DNA from: an uncultured Oscillibacter sp.
GTDB taxonomy: Bacteria > Bacillota > Clostridia > Oscillospirales > Oscillospiraceae
NCBI GenBank assembly: GCA_946183715.1
Contig: CAMHDB010000021.1
Location: 1 to 12,456 of the forward strand
DNA: 12,456 bases
Direction: 5' to 3'
In this document: piece after piece, positions 5,787 through 12,456 of the stretch
Layout of the letters: every line of letters starts with the position of its first letter
Numbering within the stretch: the first letter of the stretch is position 1
Notes under the pieces: generated by a model
What the model saw: the letters and a program-made list of their open reading frames with translations, nothing else
Told to the model about the DNA's origin: nothing
Database searches by the model: none
Position numbers and translations under genes: made by a program

Positions 5787-6430
5787 AAGCCTTAATGCGG
5801 AAGGATTTCTACGTGCTGAAAAAGCAAATCGGGCTTTTCGCGGCGGTGATTATCATCTTTCAGGTGTTCAACAACGGCACCGCCACGCTGATTTCTATTC
5901 TCTACGCCGTACTGCTCCCGGCGTCGGCGTTCGCCTACGACGACCGCAGTCACTGGGACGAGATGGAGCTGATGTTGCCCTACAGTACGCGCCAAATCGT
6001 GCTGAGCCGCTACTGCGTCGGCTGGATATCCATGTTAGGCTTTTTGCTTCTCGGCAGTCTGGCACAAAGCGCGGTGGCGTTCCTGTTCCAATATTTCGAC
6101 GCCCCCGTGACGTTCTTCCGGGGAAACTCCCTCCGGACGCTTCTGGCGGAAATCCCGGTCGCGGCGGGCTTGCTGTCGTTCAGTATGCCCGTGTATTTCC
6201 GCTTCGACGCCGAGAAAAGCCGCGCCGTGCGTACACTGCTTATCCTTGTACTTTGCGCCTTGATGGGCGGGGGTATCGCGCTGATGACTATCCGGGATAT
6301 CGCGTTCAGCGACCAGCTCTTTACGGGCGGCTTTGAGCAGTCGCTGTGGCCGGAATATCTGGCGGCGGCGGTACTGACGGCAGTCTCGATTCCGCTGTCG
6401 GTACTGGCTTGGAAGCGGCGTCACCGCTGA
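5783..6430 (+). CDS. ABC-2-type exporter, membrane subunit
   Basis: A 215-residue membrane protein of the ABC2_membrane_5-like type. The motif FAYDDRSHWDEMELMLPYSTRQIV (around residues 50-73; a conserved acidic-aromatic stretch followed by a Leu-Pro and a polar turn) is typical of that family. About six hydrophobic segments can be seen, near 17-29, 33-50, 80-103, 121-139, 149-170 and 191-210. Its ATG overlaps the ATPase stop by four bases, so the two subunits are translationally coupled. With one permease gene, the exporter is probably a homodimer of membrane subunits. A terminator-like hairpin follows. No substrate can be read; relatives are tied to antimicrobial peptide defence or envelope stress. 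Confidence 0.85.
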   Translation: MKALMRKDFYVLKKQIGLFAAVIIIFQVFNNGTATLISILYAVLLPASAFAYDDRSHWDEMELMLPYSTRQIVLSRYCVGWISMLGFLLLGSLAQSAVAFLFQYFDAPVTFFRGNSLRTLLAEIPVAAGLLSFSMPVYFRFDAEKSRAVRTLLILVLCALMGGGIALMTIRDIAFSDQLFTGGFEQSLWPEYLAAAVLTAVSIPLSVLAWKRRHR

Positions 6431-6438
6431 ATAGAATT

Positions 6439-6476
6439 ACGCCTCCCTCGTGTCACGGGGAGGCGTCTTGTATTTT
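6439..6476 (+). terminator. Probable intrinsic terminator of the GntR-ABC operon
   Basis: A 9-base stem ACGCCTCCC (6439-6447) with GGGAGGCGT (6458-6466) and a ten-base loop, followed by CTTGTATTTT. The stem is strong but the T tract is interrupted. Confidence 0.75.
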
Positions 6477-6502
6477 CCCGTTTCGGATACCATGTTTTTT
6501 CA

Positions 6503-6550
6503 CGGAAACGACAGGAAGTTATCACGGAATTTTACCGAAAAGCGTTTCCG
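6503..6550. repeat. 8-base inverted repeat upstream of the dCMP deaminase promoter
   Basis: CGGAAACG (6503-6510) and CGTTTCCG (6543-6550) are exact inverted copies 32 bases apart. They end four bases before the -35 hexamer. It could be a distal operator or DNA-loop site, or simply chance. Confidence 0.4.
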
Positions 6551-6554
6551 GGGC

Positions 6555-6583
6555 TTGCCAATCCCGCCCGACTGTGGTACACT
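6555..6583 (+). promoter_or_regulatory. Promoter of the dCMP deaminase-PPT-SLH unit
   Basis: TTGCCA (6555-6560), a 17-base spacer and TACACT (6578-6583). Transcription would start near 6590, which excludes the ATG at 6450 as the start of the deaminase gene and supports the GTG at 6621. Confidence 0.75.
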
Positions 6584-6620
6584 GTCCACGGGAACCTTGA
6601 ACGGAAGCGAGTGGAACACT

Positions 6621-7094
6621 GTGGAACGTATCAGCAAGGAAAACTACTACCTGGACATCGCCGAAACCGTACTCGAACGCGCAACCTGTCTGCGCCGGGT
6701 CTACGGCGCCATCATCGTCAAAAACGACGAAATCATCTCCACGGGCTACAACGGCGCGCCGCGCGGACGCGCCAACTGTTCTACGCTCGGCTGCTGTCCG
6801 CGGGAGGCCCTGCGCGTCCCGCGGGGCGAACGCTACGAACTCTGCCGGAGCGTACACGCGGAGGCCAACGCGATTATCTCGGCGAGCCGCCGCGACATGG
6901 TCGGCGGCACGCTGTACTTGGTGGGCCGCGACGCCCGGACGGGGCAATTGCTGTCCGACGCGACTTCCTGCATGATGTGCCGCCGCATGGTCATTAACGC
7001 CGGGCTGGACAAGGTCATCATCCGGACGACGGAGACGGAGTTCGTGACGGTTCCGGTTTCGGAATGGGTGGCGGAAGACGACATTCCGCAGTGA
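6621..7094 (+). CDS. comEB: ComEB-type dCMP/cytidine deaminase
   Basis: A 157-residue zinc-dependent deaminase that would convert dCMP to dUMP for thymidylate synthesis. The catalytic block is VHAEANAI with H79 and E81, and the second zinc block is SCMMC with C117 and C120. The usual Pro before the first Cys is Ser116. The segment GYNGAPRG-ANC-GCC-PRGE-C (42-75) is the Cys-rich insert typical of ComEB-type enzymes. The start is GTG at 6621, where the family match begins (ERISKENYYLDIAETVL); the ribosome binding site is poor (GTGGAA or a distant GGAAG). An ATG at 6450 would put a terminator and promoter inside the protein. The next gene begins 24 bases after the stop. Function is well supported; strict dCMP specificity is inferred. 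Confidence 0.9.
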   Translation: MERISKENYYLDIAETVLERATCLRRVYGAIIVKNDEIISTGYNGAPRGRANCSTLGCCPREALRVPRGERYELCRSVHAEANAIISASRRDMVGGTLYLVGRDARTGQLLSDATSCMMCRRMVINAGLDKVIIRTTETEFVTVPVSEWVAEDDIPQ

Positions 7095-7118
7095 CGGACG
7101 AACGGAGGCGGCGCGCAA

Positions 7119-9473
7119 ATGAACCCGGATTTCAAAACAGGACTGCTCACGTTCTACCATATCCACCACTACGGCGCGCCGCTACAGGCCGCCGCCACGA
7201 AATGGGCCGTGGAATCGCTGGGGGCCTCGTGCGACATCATTCACTACTACGTCAACCAGAACAACGCGCTCTTCCGCCCCCCGACGGGTATCGGAAGCGC
7301 ACTCTCCGACATCCACACCGCCGCCCACTACGCCGCCCTCAAACGCCGCTACGACCGCTTTAATACCTTTGAACACGACGTTCTCGGCGTCGGGGCGCGC
7401 CCCTACGGGAGCCTCGACGAACTCCGGCGCGCCAATCTCCCCTATGACGTGCTGATTTCCGGGAGCGACCAGATTTGGAACCCGCTGATTTTCCCCGACC
7501 GCCACTTTGACCCCGTATTTTTCGGGGCCTTCTCCGGTGCCCGGAAAATCGCCTACGCGCCCTCCTTCGGCCTGCCCCGCCTGCCCGACGGCATGGGCGA
7601 CGAATTGCGGGCGTATTTGTCGGCCTTCTCCCACCTCTCGACGCGCGAGCAGTCCGGACAGGACATCCTCCGCGCCGTCACCGACGCGGAAGCGCCCGTC
7701 GTCCTCGACCCCGTACTCTTGCGCACCGAACACCAGTGGTCAGCCGTGGCGGCCCCGCCGGAGCCGTTCCCGAACGGCCCCTATTTACTCTGCTACTTCA
7801 TTCACCCGCCTGTCCTGCTGTCCCCCTATATCCGGTTGCTGTCCGAAAGCCTGAAATTCCCCGTCGTGCAACTCTGCGGGACGCGCCGGAAAGCCTTCCC
7901 GGACGCGCACCGCATTTACGACGCCGGCCCGACGGAATTTGTGCGCCTGTTCCGCAACGCCTCTTTCGTGCTCACGAACTCTTTCCACGGCACGGCCTTT
8001 TCCGTACTCTTCCAGCGTCCGTTTTTCACCGCCGTCTCCCCCGCCGAACAGGCCGAACCCGAAAAGTCACGGAGTTACCATTTACTCCGCCGTCTGGGCC
8101 TGACTGACCGCATCGTAGGTATCGGGCAGACTGCCGCCCTCGACGCCCTGATTGACTGGCAGAATGTCCGCGAACGCCTGCAAAAAGAGCGTGAAACGTC
8201 GCTGTCCTATCTCCAGCGGGCGCTTTACCAGTCCGACCGCCCCGGCGTATCCGGCGACGCCGCGTTTATTCCCGCGTCCGGCGCGCGCGCCCTGCGCAAT
8301 ACCGAAAAGCCCCTCCCGAAACTGGCGTCTCACGAACGCTGTACGGGCTGTACTGCCTGCGCGAGTATCTGCCCGAAACGCGCCATCACCATGGAGCGCG
8401 ACGAGGAAGGCTTCCTGTTTCCGAAAATCAGCCCGGAACGCTGTGTACGTTGCGGGCGCTGTACGGCAGTCTGCCCGATTCTGCACCCCATGGAACCGCG
8501 TCCGGCCCCGGCGGTCTTCGCCGCGTGGCACCGCGACCCCGTCACTAGGCGCGATTCTTCGTCGGGCGGCGCGTTCTCCGCGCTCGCGGAATACGTCCTC
8601 GAAAACGGCGGCGTCGTCTTCGGCGCGGCCATGGACGGGAAACAGCGCGTCCGGCACACAATCTGCCTGAACAAAGAGGAGTTATGGCGTCTGCGCGGCG
8701 CGAAATACGTGCAGAGCGACTTGGGCAGAACGTTCGCGCTGGTACGGGAAGCCCTCAAAAGCCGTTCGGTTTTATTCTCTGGGACGCCCTGTCAAGTCGA
8801 CGGGCTTTACCGCTTTCTCGGCACGCGCCCCGAAAACCTGATTACTTGTGATATCGTCTGTCACGGCGTGCCCTCTCCGGGCGTCTGGGAGGACATGGTC
8901 CGCTCCCTGCGACAGGAACAAGGGCTCGAACTCCGCGCCGTGCGATTCCGGAACAAAGTCGCCGGGTGGAAACTCCCGCACTTTACCGCCGTCTACGAAA
9001 ACGGCCTTGTGGATTCCCGCCCGTTCTACGAGACGGAGTACGGACGGGCCTTCGGGCGGGCGCTGTTCCTGCGGCGGAGCTGTCACCACTGCCCCTACGC
9101 GAGCATCAGCCGCCCCGGCGATTTCACCCTAGGAGACTTCTGGGGGCTGGACGACTACCCGGAGGAAGAAGGCCTCGGAATCAGTCTGCTGATGGTCAAC
9201 ACCCCGCACGGGGCGTATGTGTTCGACAACCTCCCCCTCGTGCGGAAGCCCGCCTCGCTGGAACAGGCCCTCAAGGGCAATCCGCGCCTGTCCGGGCCGA
9301 CGCCCCCGCAGCCACAGCGGAGCGCCTTCTTCACCGCCTACGCGCTGGAACCCTTCGAGAAAGTCCGCAAGCGCTTCCTGACGCTCCCGCCCCTGCCGTT
9401 ACGCCTCCTGCGCAAGGCCGCCCCGCCGCTTGCGGACGTGTTCCGGCGCCTGCTGCGCCGCCCGCCCCGCTAA
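7119..9473 (+). CDS. Polysaccharide pyruvyl transferase-ferredoxin-FrhB fusion protein
   Basis: A 784-residue two-part protein. Residues 1-375 are a polysaccharide pyruvyl transferase (motifs GSDQIWNP 115-122 and LTNSFHGTAFS 285-295), which would move pyruvate from phosphoenolpyruvate onto a surface sugar as a ketal. Residues 400-455 hold two [4Fe-4S] ferredoxin clusters: C408, C411, C414, C418 and C442, C445, C448, C452. Residues 465-705 are an FrhB/HdrF420-like module with SSGGAFSALAEY, LFSGTPCQV (552-560), CDIVCHGVPSP (577-587), CHHC (655-658) and DFTLGDFWG (668-676). Separate neighbouring genes for the two halves are common in polysaccharide clusters; here they are one frame without an internal stop. 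There is no signal peptide, so it is cytoplasmic. GGAGG lies ten bases before the ATG. The role of the redox half is unknown. Confidence 0.92.
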   Translation: MNPDFKTGLLTFYHIHHYGAPLQAAATKWAVESLGASCDIIHYYVNQNNALFRPPTGIGSALSDIHTAAHYAALKRRYDRFNTFEHDVLGVGARPYGSLDELRRANLPYDVLISGSDQIWNPLIFPDRHFDPVFFGAFSGARKIAYAPSFGLPRLPDGMGDELRAYLSAFSHLSTREQSGQDILRAVTDAEAPVVLDPVLLRTEHQWSAVAAPPEPFPNGPYLLCYFIHPPVLLSPYIRLLSESLKFPVVQLCGTRRKAFPDAHRIYDAGPTEFVRLFRNASFVLTNSFHGTAFSVLFQRPFFTAVSPAEQAEPEKSRSYHLLRRLGLTDRIVGIGQTAALDALIDWQNVRERLQKERETSLSYLQRALYQSDRPGVSGDAAFIPASGARALRNTEKPLPKLASHERCTGCTACASICPKRAITMERDEEGFLFPKISPERCVRCGRCTAVCPILHPMEPRPAPAVFAAWHRDPVTRRDSSSGGAFSALAEYVLENGGVVFGAAMDGKQRVRHTICLNKEELWRLRGAKYVQSDLGRTFALVREALKSRSVLFSGTPCQVDGLYRFLGTRPENLITCDIVCHGVPSPGVWEDMVRSLRQEQGLELRAVRFRNKVAGWKLPHFTAVYENGLVDSRPFYETEYGRAFGRALFLRRSCHHCPYASISRPGDFTLGDFWGLDDYPEEEGLGISLLMVNTPHGAYVFDNLPLVRKPASLEQALKGNPRLSGPTPPQPQRSAFFTAYALEPFEKVRKRFLTLPPLPLRLLRKAAPPLADVFRRLLRRPPR

Positions 9474-9516
9474 TTCCCGCTTCCCGAAAGCGGACAATTA
9501 CAGGAGTGTACACACC

Positions 9517-10995
9517 ATGAAAAAACAACCGCAACGCGGCATTTGCGCCCTGCTTGCCGCGTGTATCGTGTTCAGCGCGGCCCCGCGCGCCCGCGCGACG
9601 CGTTTTACCGACGTGCCCGACACTCACTGGGCCGCCGCCGATATCGAACTCTGCGCCCAACAGGGCATTATGAACGGCGTCACGCCGACCGCCTTCGGCC
9701 TCGGACGGTCCCTGAGCCGCGCCGCCTGCGTGGTCATTCTGAACCGTATCTTTCACTGGAACGCGGAAGACGCCGCCGCCCTGCCCTATCAGGATATCAA
9801 CCCCGGCGCGTGGTACGTCCCGGCGCTGGCGTCGGCCTACCGGCAGGGCGTCGTGACCGACCAGACGCGGCTTTTCCGCCCGGAGGAGCCCGTCACGCGC
9901 GCCGAACTCGCCGCCATGCTGATTCGCGCCTTGGGCTACCCGGTACTTTCCGGGCTTACGGAGCCTGTCGCGTTCGCCGATGTCAAGGCCAACGCGGGCT
10001 ACATCTCCCTCGCCCACGACATGGGCCTTATCAACGGGAACGGCGGACTGTTCCTCCCCGACAACGCCGCCACCCGCGAACAGACCGCCGCCATACTGGC
10101 GCGCCTCTACCGCAAACTCTACGCCGCCCCGCGCAAGACCGGAATCGTCACCTCGGCGGACGGCCTCTGGGCCTCCGCCGGATTGCAGTCGGTCGCTGTC
10201 GCCGCCGGACGCCTGACGGGCTCTCAGGACACGCCCATTTCGTATACTGTCAGCCCCGACGCGTCGGCCTCGTTACGCGCCTCCATTGCCGCGACGGGCA
10301 AACAGGCCCTGCTCTGCCTCTCGGGCGATTCCCTCCGCTGGAACGCCCTGAACCCTGTCGCGAACGCCGTCGCGGAGGGCGGCTACGCGGGCCTCCTGCT
10401 GGAATTGACGAGCTCCTATGTGGACGCCTCACAGGTACAGTCCCTGAAAGGCCTGCTCCAAAACCGCTTTTTACATTTGATTGTCCCCGCGCCCGCGGAG
10501 ACCGACGATAATTACCCCTACGCCGCCCTCGGGAAAATCGCCGACAGTGTCACCGTCCGCGTACTCGGGCAGTCGCGCCTCGTCAACGGCTTCCCGTCCG
10601 CGCCCGTCGAACCGCTGGAGGAGGTCTACAAGACTTTGCGCGCGCTGTTCCACTCCGGCACCGGGGAGGCGTCGCTGTTGAACCCCGCGAAATCAGCCTT
10701 ACTCGTCAGCACGTCCGGGAGCGTCTGGACGGGCGCGACGAATACGGGCCTCATCGGCGCGCGGGACGTGGAAGCACTGCTCAACGAGGAAGGCGTGTCG
10801 GGCTACTACTCCGAGCGCTACGCCTGCGCCTACTTACGCCGTCCGGCGTCGGACGAGAAGCCGGAGGAAGTCATATGGTATCTGGATTCGCGCGCGGTGG
10901 CCTCGCGGGTACGCCTCGCGAAGCTGTTCGGCGTCGGCGGACTGGTCATCACGGACGCCAACGGCCTCACGGAAAGCCTGTTGCAGGCGTTCTAA
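9517..10995 (+). CDS. Secreted SLH-domain protein with degenerate GH18-like domain
   Basis: A 492-residue exported protein. Residues 1-28 are a signal peptide (MKKQPQRG, hydrophobic core, cleavage near ARA). Three SLH domains follow, at about 29-80, 91-141 and 152-201; the binding motif is SRAA in the first, TRAE in the second and TREQ in the third. Residues 208-492 look like a GH18-type barrel: GYAGLLLELTSS (289-300) aligns with the catalytic strand, and VIWYLDSRAVASRVRLAKLFGVGGLVI (452-478, mid-part) with the C-terminal strand. The DxxDxE catalytic residues seem absent. The ATG at 9517 has AGGAG upstream and starts 43 bases after the previous stop; a start at 9430 would overlap that gene and lose the signal peptide. 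It should sit on cell wall polysaccharide, probably in the pseudo-enzyme role of binding glycan. Confidence 0.85.
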   Translation: MKKQPQRGICALLAACIVFSAAPRARATRFTDVPDTHWAAADIELCAQQGIMNGVTPTAFGLGRSLSRAACVVILNRIFHWNAEDAAALPYQDINPGAWYVPALASAYRQGVVTDQTRLFRPEEPVTRAELAAMLIRALGYPVLSGLTEPVAFADVKANAGYISLAHDMGLINGNGGLFLPDNAATREQTAAILARLYRKLYAAPRKTGIVTSADGLWASAGLQSVAVAAGRLTGSQDTPISYTVSPDASASLRASIAATGKQALLCLSGDSLRWNALNPVANAVAEGGYAGLLLELTSSYVDASQVQSLKGLLQNRFLHLIVPAPAETDDNYPYAALGKIADSVTVRVLGQSRLVNGFPSAPVEPLEEVYKTLRALFHSGTGEASLLNPAKSALLVSTSGSVWTGATNTGLIGARDVEALLNEEGVSGYYSERYACAYLRRPASDEKPEEVIWYLDSRAVASRVRLAKLFGVGGLVITDANGLTESLLQAF

Positions 10996-10998
10996 TCG

Positions 10999-11033
10999 CG
11001 AACCGCCCCACAACGTGAGGCGGTTCGTTTTTT
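10999..11033 (+). terminator. Strong intrinsic terminator after the SLH gene
   Basis: A 9-base stem CGAACCGCC (10999-11007) with GGCGGTTCG (11019-11027), extended inside by CAC/GTG, followed by six T's (11028-11033). The stop codon of the opposing kinase gene (11032-11034) touches its end. Read on the minus strand, no T run follows, so it is mainly one-directional. Confidence 0.92.
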
Positions 11034-12456
11034 ACGCGTTCCCGGGGGCAATGTGTTCGCTGACGGTGGAAATCAAATTCGCCACGTCGAAGGGTTTCGC
11101 GATATGGTGATTCATGCCGCTTTGCATGGACATCCGCTTGTCCTCGTCGCGGGCGTTCGCGCTCAGGGCGATAATGGGGATAGTTTTCGCGTCGTCGCGC
11201 TCCATGGCACGTATGGCCCGCGTGGCCTCGTAGCCGTTCATGACGGGCATTTGGATATCCATCAGAATGAGGTCGTAGTACCCCGCCGGGTGATTCCCGA
11301 ACGCCTCGACGGCGTCGCAGCCGTCCGGGACGGACTCCACCGCAAAGCCGGAATCCTCCAGAATCGTCTCCGCGAGCATTCGGTTGATTTCGATATCCTC
11401 TACCAGCAGAATCCGCGCGCCGCCGCCGTCCGGGAGTACGGTTTCCTCCGTCGTATCGGGGACGGCGGCGGGGGCGTTGACGAGTTTCAGCGGCAAGTCT
11501 ACGGTAAACGTGGAACCCTTTCCCTTTTCGCTCGTCGCGGAAATCGAGCCGCCCATCACGTCTAACAGGTGCCGAGCAATCGACAGCCCGAGCCCCATGC
11601 CGACGTAGCCGCTTTTCGTCGACGTTTCCTCCCGCTCAAACTGCTGGTACATCCGCTCCATGAACGCCGCGGACATCCCGATTCCGGTGTCGGAGACCGC
11701 GAACTCGTAGCGGGCGTAGCCAGATTCCGACACCTGCTTCCGCTGTGCGCTCACGGCGACAGTCCCGTGTTCGGGCGTGAACTTCAGCGCGTTGTCGAGC
11801 AGATTCCCCATGACGCGCCGGAATCGCCCGGCGTCGAGCATGACAGGCTCCTCCGGCAGGTCGAAACGCTCTTTCAGCGTAATATGCTTCTTGTCAGCTT
11901 GTAGGCGGAACATGTCCGCGGTCATGGTGAGCTGTTCGCGCAGGTCGCAGGCTTCCAAATGCAGGGCGGTATGTCCGGCGTCGAGGCGGCCCATTTCGAG
12001 CAGGTCGTCGATGAGCGACAGCAGGTGGCGGCTGGATTCGTCGACTTTGCCCAGATAGTCTTGCAGTTTCGCGGGGTCGTGGACGTGGCTCTTGGCGAGT
12101 TCCGTAAAGCCCATAATGGCGTTCATGGGCGTGCGGATGTCGTGGGAGAGGTTGAACAGAAACGCCGACTTGACTTCGTTCGCGTTCTTCTCGCGTTCGA
12201 GTTCGAGTTCCATGCTCATTCTCTCGGAGAGCTCGCGCTGTACGCGCAAAGTCTGCTCCGTGATGTCCCGGTAGCCGACGACTACGCGCCGCGTGTTGGG
12301 AATCGACACGACCGACATTTGCATGTATACGGTACCCTGTTCGTCGTTCGCGTCGCGGCAGCGGTAGTCCACGGTATAGGACGCCTCCGACAGCAGGCGG
12401 CGGCGGATGGTCTCCACGGAGATTTCGCGTAAATAGCGCTCCCTGTCCTCCGGGAC
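11032..12456 (-). CDS. PAS-hybrid histidine kinase with receiver domain (partial, 5' end cut)
   Basis: 474 residues are visible; the frame stays open to the window edge, so the N-terminus is missing and the true start is unknown. A GTG at 12415-12417 is internal. In fragment numbering: the end of a PAS domain (to about 66, ending VVVGYRDITEQ), a short coiled linker, the phospho-acceptor H105 in NLSHDIRTPMNAIMGF, N-box GNLLDNALKF (217-226), G1 SDTGIGM (255-261), G2 GMGLGLSI (286-293), then a receiver domain with D354 acidic pocket, phospho-acceptor D400 in LILMDIQMP and K454 in IAKPF. There is no Hpt domain in view. It should sense an internal or upstream signal and pass phosphate through its own receiver to an unlinked partner. 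It converges on the SLH gene. Confidence 0.95.
   Translation of the reverse strand, partial: VPEDRERYLREISVETIRRRLLSEASYTVDYRCRDANDEQGTVYMQMSVVSIPNTRRVVVGYRDITEQTLRVQRELSERMSMELELEREKNANEVKSAFLFNLSHDIRTPMNAIMGFTELAKSHVHDPAKLQDYLGKVDESSRHLLSLIDDLLEMGRLDAGHTALHLEACDLREQLTMTADMFRLQADKKHITLKERFDLPEEPVMLDAGRFRRVMGNLLDNALKFTPEHGTVAVSAQRKQVSESGYARYEFAVSDTGIGMSAAFMERMYQQFEREETSTKSGYVGMGLGLSIARHLLDVMGGSISATSEKGKGSTFTVDLPLKLVNAPAAVPDTTEETVLPDGGGARILLVEDIEINRMLAETILEDSGFAVESVPDGCDAVEAFGNHPAGYYDLILMDIQMPVMNGYEATRAIRAMERDDAKTIPIIALSANARDEDKRMSMQSGMNHHIAKPFDVANLISTVSEHIAPGNA

Noticed and set aside
6450..6620. Longer N-terminus for the dCMP deaminase starting at an ATG at 6450
   Set aside because: It would include a terminator stem loop and the whole promoter (6555-6583). 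The family match starts only near 6621.
9477..9493. Hairpin CCGCTT/AAGCGG between the fusion gene and the SLH gene as a terminator
   Set aside because: Only six pairs and no T tract follows (ACAATTACAGG), so it should not stop transcription.
9430..9516. Longer N-terminus for the SLH protein from an ATG at 9430
   Set aside because: It overlaps the end of the fusion gene and would bury the clear signal peptide that starts at 9517 behind a ribosome binding site.
7182..10653. Many long open frames on the opposite strand and in other frames of the fusion and SLH genes
   Set aside because: They are shadows caused by high GC. They show no family motifs and no ribosome binding sites, and the genes they overlap have clear domains.

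Overview
The window looks like the chromosome of a high-GC Gram-positive member of the Clostridia, perhaps a gut Oscillospiraceae-like organism. This placement is an inference from gene content and signals, not from a marker gene. The signs are strong GGAGG-type ribosome binding sites, a lipoprotein substrate-binding protein, a YtrA-type GntR regulator with an ABC-2 exporter, a ComEB-type dCMP deaminase, an S-layer-homology (SLH) surface protein, and compact intrinsic terminators. Coding is dense and no gap exceeds 300 bases. No tRNA, rRNA, CRISPR array, transposase or phage gene was seen.

Layout. Positions 1-80 hold a probable C-terminal tail of a plus-strand gene and a hairpin. From 87 to 674 on the minus strand is a DinJ/YafQ-type toxin-antitoxin pair with its own near-consensus promoter. 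From 687 to 3297, also minus strand, is a complete polar amino-acid ABC importer (lipoprotein, permease, ATPase). A strong terminator lies between the binding-protein gene and the permease gene, and another follows the ATPase. A divergent intergenic region (3222-3438) carries promoters for both directions. From 3439 to 4392 is a membrane-anchored alpha/beta hydrolase whose base composition is visibly lower in GC than its surroundings. From 4498 to 6430 is a three-gene operon: GntR/YtrA repressor, ABC ATPase and ABC-2 permease, with a palindromic operator candidate over the -10 element.

From 6555 to about 11033 is a second plus-strand unit: a dCMP deaminase starting at GTG, then a 784-residue fusion of a polysaccharide pyruvyl transferase to a ferredoxin/FrhB-like iron-sulfur flavoprotein module, then a secreted protein with three SLH domains and a degenerate GH18-like C-terminal domain. 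A strong terminator closes it. The right edge (11032-12456, minus strand) is the C-terminal part of a PAS-hybrid histidine kinase with a receiver domain, cut by the window end.

The most interesting idea is the pairing of a pyruvyl transferase with an SLH protein. In Bacillus-type envelopes SLH domains bind secondary cell wall polysaccharide that carries pyruvate ketals added by CsaB. Here a pyruvyl transferase, fused to an unusual redox module, sits 43 bases upstream of an SLH gene. The two could form a surface-anchoring cassette, which is a hypothesis to test.
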